DNA of 64,000 nt. It comes from Brachionus manjavacas. Taxonomy: Eukaryota > Rotifera > Eurotatoria > Ploima > Brachionidae. The notes beneath the pieces are model-generated. The model had not been told where the DNA came from. It did no database searches and saw nothing but the letters and a program-made list of their open reading frames with translations. A program made the position numbers and the translations under genes. This document shows positions 58,301 through 64,000 of this stretch, piece by piece (within the stretch, counting starts at the first letter, position 1; each line of letters starts with the position of its first letter). The DNA is taken from NCBI GenBank assembly GCA_019054805.1, contig JAHQIY010000004.1:3286001-3350000 (forward strand). Direction: 5' to 3'.

Positions 58301-61300
58301 TTCAATTAAGATGTGCTTTTTATATTTTTCTTTTTTTTCTTTTTATTTAACTCACTTATTATTTAGATATCCCAATACAATTTATCATTTTATTCCTATT
58401 ATATTAAATAAAAACGGAACAATTAGAACTAAAAAATTTCAATTAATTCAGAACATAAAATTTTACTAATTTTTCTTAAAGTCTTTAAGCACTGACGGCG
58501 GCTTTTGTATCTTTCCTTGGCCTTTTGGAATAATAAAAATTTTAAAATTTTCTTTTAATTTTTGGAAACTTTAAAATTTACTTCTCCTATAAAGCAGGTT
58601 AATTGATTTAATAAATAAAATAAAATAATTTATATCTTACAAAAGTTTCTCTCCAGCTGAATTTTGAATATCAAGTATTTTCTTCATTAGAATATCATAT
58701 TCTTGCTTCTGTTCAGTGAACTTAGTATAAATTTGTTTAGTAAACAAATCAAAAGTATCATTTGTGATCGGTTGTGCAAATGAATCGGTTGTGAGTTTAG
58801 AAATTGAAATTGAAGAAGATGAGCATGGACCAAAACATTTATCAAAAAGATCAGTCTCCGTTATTAATTTTGGAATTCGCTCTTTTTCTTGAATTGAATT
58901 CTGTGACTTTAAACAAACCTGATTTTCTAAAAAGAAAATTAATATTATCCAGAAGCAATATGTAATTCTTTACTAGCCTTTTTCAACTTCACTTTCATCG
59001 GTTGTCTTTAGCGGCAAATTGAATGAATATTTTTCAGCCATTTTCTGGACATAATCTAGTGACCCTAAAATAATTTCTAAAGTAAAAAAAATTGTTATGT
59101 AATAAATAAACATTACCCTTTTTAAGAATTTTGACTTGATATAATTTAGAATAGTGTTTTACCTTTCCAAAAAACTGTCTTTTTTATCTAAAATAACTAA
59201 ACGTTCTGATACAATATCAAATCTATTAGGACTTGAAATAAACTGGACCAAGTAAAATATTCCATTGTCCTCATTATCGTCATCATTATCTTGGTTTAAT
59301 TTTTTCCTCATAAATTTTTTCGGTTTTTGGAGTCTTTGATTTGCTTTGCTATTGGTAAATTATCATCATCTTCACTTTCACTTAATATTAGAGTTCTTCT
59401 ATGTTTTCTCTTTACCGGAGTAGAAAAGGACATTTAAATCTAAGAAAATTGAAAATTTTTTTTATAGTTTTTTTTAGTGATGTTTTTTAGCTTATGCTTT
59501 TTATAAAATATAGAATTATAAATTCTTCGATTTTTAATCCTACAATAAGCTTAAAGTAATAAGTAAAAGATAAAAGTTTGCTAAATGCTTTTTAGGTTGC
59601 TCTTATTTGTATTAACGCTCCCAAGATTTTAAGTTTTCTGTTAAATTTCAATTATTAATTGATCATGACATATTTTTTGTCTTAAAAGTTTCAATTTCTT
59701 TTTAGAAAACAATTTGGCTAAAAATGGAAGAAAATAGAGAGAATAATAAAGACCAAGAAAAAAATATCAGACAAAATCTAAAACAAAAAAATATCGAGAA
59801 AAAAGAAAGGCGGATTTAGCAATTATAGACCATCAGATTGATAACGAAATTTTTACAAAGAAAACATGTTTAACTGAATCTAATGATTTTAATTATGAAT
59901 CACCATCTACATCTGAAGAAAAGAATTTAATTATTTCCAATGAGGTTCAATCTAATTTAACATATAGCACCAAAAATTCATATATTGAAGAATCAAGTGA
60001 AAGGTTCAATCTTTAATAACAAAAATATTTTTTGCTTAATTTTTTCTTATTTACAGTGATGAGAGTTTTGTTGAAGATTACAAATTTTCAAATAAAACCG
60101 ATCTAATTTATCCCTATTCTATGATCACAAAGAAGATTTTGTTATTCTTTAGAGTCTACAATGGATAAGATAGGAGTTGCAGAAACTAACAGAGATAAAC
60201 TTTACAAATTTATCAAACTCATACTTCCAAGAGAGAGCAATATTCCAGACTCGTACAACATAATACGACAAAGCTTTAGAAAAAATCAAAAAATAATTAC
60301 AACTTTTATATGCTCATTTTGTAAAAACGAAATCAAGAAAGTAAATTCTAAAACAACTTGCCATAATGATACATGCACCTTTAATAGACAAATAAAAGAA
60401 ATCAATTATTAAAATTTTTTAATTCATGTGTCAAAGATCAAATTAAATTAATTCTTGATAACCATTATGACACTATTTTAAATTATCAAAGTAAGTGAAA
60501 ATAAAACTTCGAATTTACATATAAAAAATTTATTTTTCAGATGAAAAAATAAAGCAGAAAAATCAAATTTTTAGTGATATTATTACTGGAAATATTTATA
60601 AATTTGAACCAGGAGTTTTGAATTTAATTTTATTTGCAGATGCCGTTAGTTACAATAAATCAAGTAACAATTCTATATGGACATTGATGTCTTCAGTTGC
60701 TGAATTGCCTCCTCTCTTGCGGGGATCTTTTGAAAACATAATTATTCATTCTTCTTGGAGTGGATCAAGTCTGGATTTTAATTTTATGGCTCAAAAAATA
60801 TAATAGTGAAATAGATGATATCATCTTAAATGGAATTCAATGGTGTGAAAGAAAATAAATATCAAGATTTTAGGATTTATTTCAGATTCTCCCGCTTTCG
60901 ATCAAAAGCTTGCAATTCTAACCAATTTAATGGCTACTATGGGTGCATCAAATGTCTTCATCCTGGTCAAAGAATTAACAATGTTATGGTGTATCCTGTA
61001 TTACCTAATATTTTTAATAGAACACATGAAACATATTGTAAACAGGTTGAGAGCAAATTCTACAAAAATTTGTATAGAAGGGGTCAAAGGTTTTCTTATT
61101 TATCAAACTGGATAAAAATACCTGATAATGTGATAATTGACTACATGCATCTGAGTCTGATTGGTACATTCAAGAAAATGTTCAACAGCTTTTTTGATAG
61201 AAATAACTGGCACCATAATTTTTATCTAGGTAAATCTTTTTAATTAAAGATAGTGAAATTCTAAAAAATTTTATTAAATAACAGGAAAAGTTATAAATTT

Positions 61301-62875
61301 TATTGATAATCGTCTAATGAATGTTAAACTACCTACTGAAATAAAGAGAAAAACAAGACCAATTGAAGATAGACATTTTTATAAAGCTAATGAATTTAGG
61401 ACAATTTTATTCTATCTTTCATTCGGAATCTTCAAAGGCATTTTAAAAGATATATATTTAATGAATTTATTGAAGTTTGTTATTTTCATGAGACTTTTGT
61501 GTCAAGATGAAATAACTAAAGAAGAATTAAACGATGCTCAAAAAATAATTATTGATTTTATCACGGAATTTGAATCTCTTTACGGTCAAATAAATATGAC
61601 ATCAAATCTTCACACTCATATTCACCTCCCAGAACAAGTAAAAAATTTTGGACCTTTAAACAAAACGTCATGCTTTTCCTTTTGAAAATGTTTTCAAAAT
61701 GACACGTGATCTGTTTTACGGTACAAGAAATTATGAAGGACAAATAATCATGAATTTTGACCGAAGAAGAATATAAGAGCAAAAATCAAAGCATTTAGTG
61801 ATGAAGCTAAAAATGTTGAAATTCAATCTTATCTAAAAAATGAAATCTCTAATATTAAATCATGTTTCACCAAAAATCAATTAATAAATCCGCATCAAGT
61901 AGATTATTTTCAGTTAGTGGCTTTAGAAAAACAATTAATAGATGAATTTTGTCAAAAAAATCATATAATTAAAAATAATATAACCATTCTTAAAAGTAAT
62001 AGAGCTTTATTCAATAAATTAGAGTATCATTCTGTTGATTATGACAGGAGGTTTGAATCTTTAAACAACAACTTAATACAATATGAAAATGAAAAATCCT
62101 TGCTCTATGGCTGTATCATTCGTTTTTTTCTATTAATGAGTCTTGTTTTGTTTTGGTAAAAAATTTAAACAAAATAAAAAAGACTGTTTTTATAATAATT
62201 TTAGTATTGAATGCTCAAAATATATAGACAAGTTTTTCAAATAGGAGAATTTGTTGAAATATTTGAGCTAATAAAATTGGAAAGGATCAGTCGTCGCTGT
62301 ATTTCAGTTAGTACAGATAATGGTCTAGTAATAAGCCCAACAAATGATTTAACAGAATTTGATTGAATCTTTTATACTAAAAATTTTTTTATTTGAATTT
62401 TTCATTTTTCATTATTTTAATATAAATAAACGCGATTTAACTTCACGATTTTAAACATTTTTTCAGTGAATAAAAAAATAACATATATTTTCCAAAAAAC
62501 TAGTAAAATGTATAACGTTTTTTAACGTTTTTTCAATAAACGCGACTTAACTCGACAAAAAACGCGTTTTTTTTTTCTCGGGGAGTCTAAATTGACAAGA
62601 ATAAACACCGATGGTTGCAGGCAAGCGATTATTTCTTTAGCACAATTGGGAGTAAAAGCTTTAAGTGGTGGTTTGGTTGGTGTGAGCATAATTTTGGTAA
62701 ATTTTTATCAATATTTTTGATAATATTTCAATATTTTTTTTTCTTTTAGGGTGCAACTGTTATCATGGTACAATATTTATTGATACTTATACGCAAAGAA
62801 AAAGCTTTATTTAATGCAAAGAATAAATATTCAGTTTTAGATAATGATGACGAAACTTTTGACTATTTAAACTAA
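49349..62875 (+). CDS. tetraspanin (second), exon cut by a CMC transposon
   Basis: Exons: 49349-49429, 56745-56951, 57006-57210, 57257-57357, a segment starting at 57440 that is cut after 57453 and resumes at 62591-62696, and 62750-62875. Ignoring the 5134-bp element and one TAA duplication, the exons total 840 nt and 279 aa in one frame. TM1: YVLSIFNVLVF | IVAVGSIVGGSWLL; TM2 LGAYLIAVGVLGIIFSLIGL; TM3 YLFVLILILVLNLVIGVIFL; extracellular loop YSCCGIQGYKDW, HTC, VSCCKDYQ, SRC, NTDGC; TM4 ALSGGLVGVSIILV; tail ends DETFDYLN. The 46-nt intron 57211-57256 was preferred to a 25-nt alternative because it yields the canonical CCG..YKDW. The first intron (7315 bp) is full of LINE fragments. As read here the protein would stop inside the transposon, losing TM4, unless another allele lacks the insertion. 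Tandem with the gene at 48.2 kb. Confidence 0.9.
49985..50072 (+). mobile_element. LINE 3' tail remnant
   Basis: GGCTGAAAAGAGGGCTCGGA, then CTTGGATTG..ATCCAACTTA ending TTTATTTAATAAA. Same tail type as 8655-8735 and 35214-35290. In the first intron of tetraspanin-2. Confidence 0.55.
50885..53000 (-). mobile_element. LINE with ORF1 and the start of ORF2
   Basis: Read on the reverse strand: an acidic N-terminal stretch MYPDTDSSNTTSSENTEPSS (from about 52980), frame-shifted pieces with an AT-hook-like GRGRPKK near 52545, ORF1 (51103-52046) and finally the beginning of ORF2, NLKIITLNTCGISNNCSYIN then LLVENDLILLQE (about 51060-50965), the first strand-helix of an AP-endonuclease. The element stops there, so it is truncated at its 3' side, unusual for LINEs, which normally lose 5' sequence. 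Inside the first intron of tetraspanin-2, antisense. Confidence 0.75.
51103..52046 (-). pseudogene. LINE ORF1 (gag-like) with zinc knuckles and coiled coil
   Basis: A 314-codon open frame without an ATG at its 5' edge; the first Met lies at 51975. Order: RRM-like part (NRAVILCNIDKELRIEENNE), three CCHC-type knuckles around CKPCTNCGSITHRDKEC, CLRCASSDHKISNC and CINCGKGHIC, then a long Glu/Lys-rich coiled coil (LLERKIKELTQ to DILKSIIEMMK). This is the nucleic-acid-binding ORF1 of jockey/I-like retrotransposons, packaging the RNA. It is the longest intact transposon frame in the window. ORF2 begins about 40 bp further on. Confidence 0.8.
53800..54180 (-). pseudogene. LINE ORF2 C-terminus with SINE-like 3' tail
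   Basis: Reverse strand: KKIQVVQNSAVRSILKLKYD, HQEASNKLKLLTVSRRLFVL, SEKYIRTGLSHLHCVIAT, stop at 53924. The tail (53803-53850) reads GAAAGAGCATTAGCTCGATA, then CAGATTTACAAATAAATAAA, matching the SINE tail at 4312-4365. Confidence 0.8.
55131..55272. repeat. 142-bp near-palindromic element
   Basis: TTTGGTGATTTGAATTAAAC then AGGCCGCCAAAATAGTTACT on the left pairs with the inverted right arm (55225-55272) over about 47 bp with several mismatches. Foldback or MITE-like; in the tetraspanin-2 first intron. Confidence 0.75.
55273..56740. other. intron sequence, nothing recognised
   Basis: Remainder of the first intron of tetraspanin-2; no open frame with coding character and no clear element. 54180-55130 is similar. 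Confidence 0.4.
57850..59433 (-). CDS. BEN-domain protein encoded by the transposon
   Basis: Reverse strand, from ATG 59433 (MSFSTPVKRKHRRTLILSES then EDDDNLPIA). Pieces separated by short introns or frameshifts follow: a Tudor-like segment GIFYLVQFISSPNRFDIVSE with GKVKHYSKLYQVKIL-type residues (59110-59270), LDYVQKMAEKYSFNLPL (about 59010-59060), a Ser-rich middle and a helix QIYTKFTEQKQEYDILMKKI (58680-58740). The last part has KEWAIECCKILFSEDEIKTV, PPCSPNRVKFLR joined across a 46-nt-class intron to EALVYKYKTIPAEKHDLIWK and VVSDFNRKGRS, ending at 57850. LFSxEEL, PxxxxxxxxFLRxxL and Wxxxxxx(I/F)NxKxR are the core marks of the BEN domain, a DNA-binding fold of chromatin proteins. At least one frameshift (near 59310) disturbs the first part, so the copy may be inactive. 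Confidence 0.6.
59724..62160 (+). pseudogene. CMC/EnSpm-type transposase, frameshifted
   Basis: Starts at ATG 59724 (MEENRENNKDQEKN) with a Lys-rich N-terminus. Segments in order: NIPDSYNIIRQSFRKNQKII (60241-60300) with a following Cys pair CSFCKNEI and CHNDTC; FEPGVLNLILFADAVSYNKS, IWTLMSSVAELPPLLRGSFE (60606-60730); FISDSPA and FNGYYGCIKCLHPGQ (60880-60975); YPVLPNIFNRTHETYC; IPDNVIIDYMHLSLIGTFKK (61116-61175); HLPEQVKNFGPLN (61620-61665). This series is the recalled layout of animal EnSpm-like transposases. At least three frameshifts (near 60140, 60800-60900, 61680) plus one likely intron (60491-60540) break it; homopolymer sequencing errors could explain some. Confidence 0.75.
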
Positions 62876-63485
62876 TTTTGAGCAAAAAATATTCTGTAAG
62901 TCAGTTACAATAAATTTTTTAATTTGTAATTTCTTTTAAAAAAGTTTAATAAATAAAATATATTAAAATTAAATAAAATTTTTATGATGTTAAAATTTAA
63001 TAAAATATTATAAGAAAAAATTTTGCACTCAAGTGTAGCTAAAAGGATTATCTAATTTGAAAACGAGTAAACATATCAGAAAAATTTATTTGTATTATTT
63101 TTACGATATATTGACAATAATTCCGGTTTTGAAAAGCAACTATTTAAATCAGAGCTAGATTGTTTGAGCTGTTTTGGAGGCATAAAGTTATAAGAAAGTA
63201 CAAACTGAAGCCACCTTCAAACTTTTAAGAAAAACACAAAACAGTACCAATTCAAAATAAACCAAAACTTTTATTCTTCAATTCTTTACTTAAAGCCATA
63301 TATTCAAGAAGCTTATAAGAATCTAGAGAGAATTTTATTTATTAATTTATTTCAAGGCGCCAGCCGCCAGCGCATTATTCAAATAAATGAATAATCGGTT
63401 TGCGAAATTCAGTGCAAATGATGAAAAGAACAGAAAAAAATGTAAAAAAATTGAATAACCTTATTTTCCAAATTTTTAAATTTAG
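62876..63485. other. intergenic after tetraspanin-2
   Basis: An AATAAA-type signal occurs shortly after the stop (62948-62956). Nothing else recognised. Confidence 0.4.
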
Positions 63486-63487
63486 AT

Positions 63488-64000
63488 CAGAGTTGTATAA
63501 AAGTCACAAGTCAAGTGCAAGTCGGGACTTTGACTTGTTATAAATAAAAAATTAAATTTGTTTATGCTTAAATCAAATTTTGAAAATAAACTGGAATCAA
63601 AAATCTTCCAGTTATTTTTTTAATTTATTTTTTTAGCCGTCATTAGTTTTGTGAATTTCGGAAACAAAAAATACAAAAATTCATTTTCTTTTATAGATTA
63701 AAATTTTCAAAAATAAAGAGGTTTAAAAAAAACCGCAGGATAATGCAAATTAAAATAAAAAAATAAAACATATAAAAGATTTAAATTATTGTTGATTCTG
63801 TTCGTCTAAAAAAAATTAAAAGTCATTTTTGTTAATTGCATAAAAAATAAAAGTCTTGAAAACAGTCAGACTGATGATACAAAAAGGATCAAGCGTCAAG
63901 TTGAAGAATACTTAAATATGGAATATGATTCAGATGCCATTTTAAAGTATTTTTGGTTGAGAAACAAAACAAGTCTAAGTCCTGACTTGTTATTTTTAAA
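63488..64000 (+). mobile_element. hAT transposon, left part (runs off the window)
   Basis: Begins CAGAGTTGTATAAAAGTCAC, nearly the terminal repeat of the MITE at 41342, followed by AAGTCAAG words. From 63857 a plus-strand open frame carries the hAT transposase C-terminus. The right end lies beyond 64000, so the target duplication cannot be checked. Confidence 0.7.
63857..64000 (+). pseudogene. hAT transposase dimerisation-domain fragment
   Basis: Reads RIKRQVEEYLNMEYDSDAIL and KYFWLRNKTSLSPDLLFL to the window edge, matching the hATC pattern ExxxYLx...DxLxxWxxNxxxFPxLxxL. The large N-terminal catalytic part is absent between the terminal repeat and this point (only about 370 bp), so the copy is internally deleted. 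Confidence 0.7.

Larger units (their letters stand above)
57454..62587 (+). mobile_element. CMC (EnSpm/CACTA-like) DNA transposon, 5134 bp
   Basis: Left end GGGATGACCCGAGAAAAAAA; the reverse complement of the right end is GACTCCCCGAGAAAAAAAAA, both leading into ACGCG. Direct repeats TAA at 57451-57453 and 62588-62590 are the target duplication (CMC elements make 2-4 bp). Dropping the element and one TAA rebuilds an uninterrupted tetraspanin frame, which fixes the boundaries. Sub-terminal repeats of AACGCG / CGCGTT words cluster within about 150 bp of both ends, as in CACTA elements. It carries two convergent-outward reading regions: a BEN-domain gene (-) and a transposase (+) starting about 290 bp apart. 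The tips do not begin with CACTA. Confidence 0.88.

Overview
The window is strongly AT-rich animal nuclear DNA. Protein-coding genes are split by very short introns (mostly 45-62 nt, GT-AG) and separated by long stretches full of decayed transposable elements. The gene set (TFIIH p62, cytosolic aspartate aminotransferase, dynein-1 intermediate chain, a 9+2 axonemal radial-spoke head protein, tetraspanins, Nanos, a single-exon rhodopsin-like receptor) is metazoan and ciliated. Very high AT content, tiny introns and intronless nanos and GPCR genes would fit a monogonont rotifer such as Brachionus; that placement is inference, since no marker gene was compared.

Layout. 0.4-1.1 kb: pogo/Tigger-derived element. 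1.9-3.8 kb (+): GTF2H1 (TFIIH p62), six exons. 4.1-4.4 kb: tRNA-headed SINE. 6.0-8.7 kb (+): decayed non-LTR retrotransposon. 9.9-10.4 kb (-): nanos copy A, inside a 2.3-kb block bounded by inverted repeats. 13.4-14.5 kb (-): GPCR. 15-20 kb: LINE, MITE and psq-transposase debris. 21.5-22.9 kb (-): GOT1. 23.1-24.6 kb (-): uncharacterised multipass membrane protein. 26.8-37.8 kb (-): dynein intermediate chain, six exons, two of its introns >4 kb and filled with LINE, SINE, MITE and hAT pieces. 39-43.7 kb: an unrecognised terminal exon, LINE tails, a GC-rich MITE, a hAT MITE and nanos copy B. 44.6-47.8 kb (-): radial spoke head 4/6. 48.2-49.2 kb (+): a seven-exon tetraspanin. 49.3-62.9 kb (+): a second tetraspanin, spread by a 7.3-kb TE-rich first intron and cut in its fourth coding segment by a 5.1-kb CMC (EnSpm/CACTA-like) DNA transposon. 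63.5 kb to the end: start of a hAT copy with a transposase C-terminus.

Splice models for seven genes were built by hand. Their exon lengths sum to exact multiples of three with consistent phases (GTF2H1 536 codons, GOT1 410, membrane protein 344, DYNC1I 703, RSPH4 518, tetraspanin-1 237; tetraspanin-2 280 once the transposon plus one TAA duplication is ignored). That is strong internal support. The genes are a mixture of housekeeping, motility and germline functions without operon-like logic. The most striking points are the fresh-looking transposon insertion in a tetraspanin exon, a BEN-domain gene carried antisense inside that transposon, and a recent nanos duplication whose edge falls at a local repeat.
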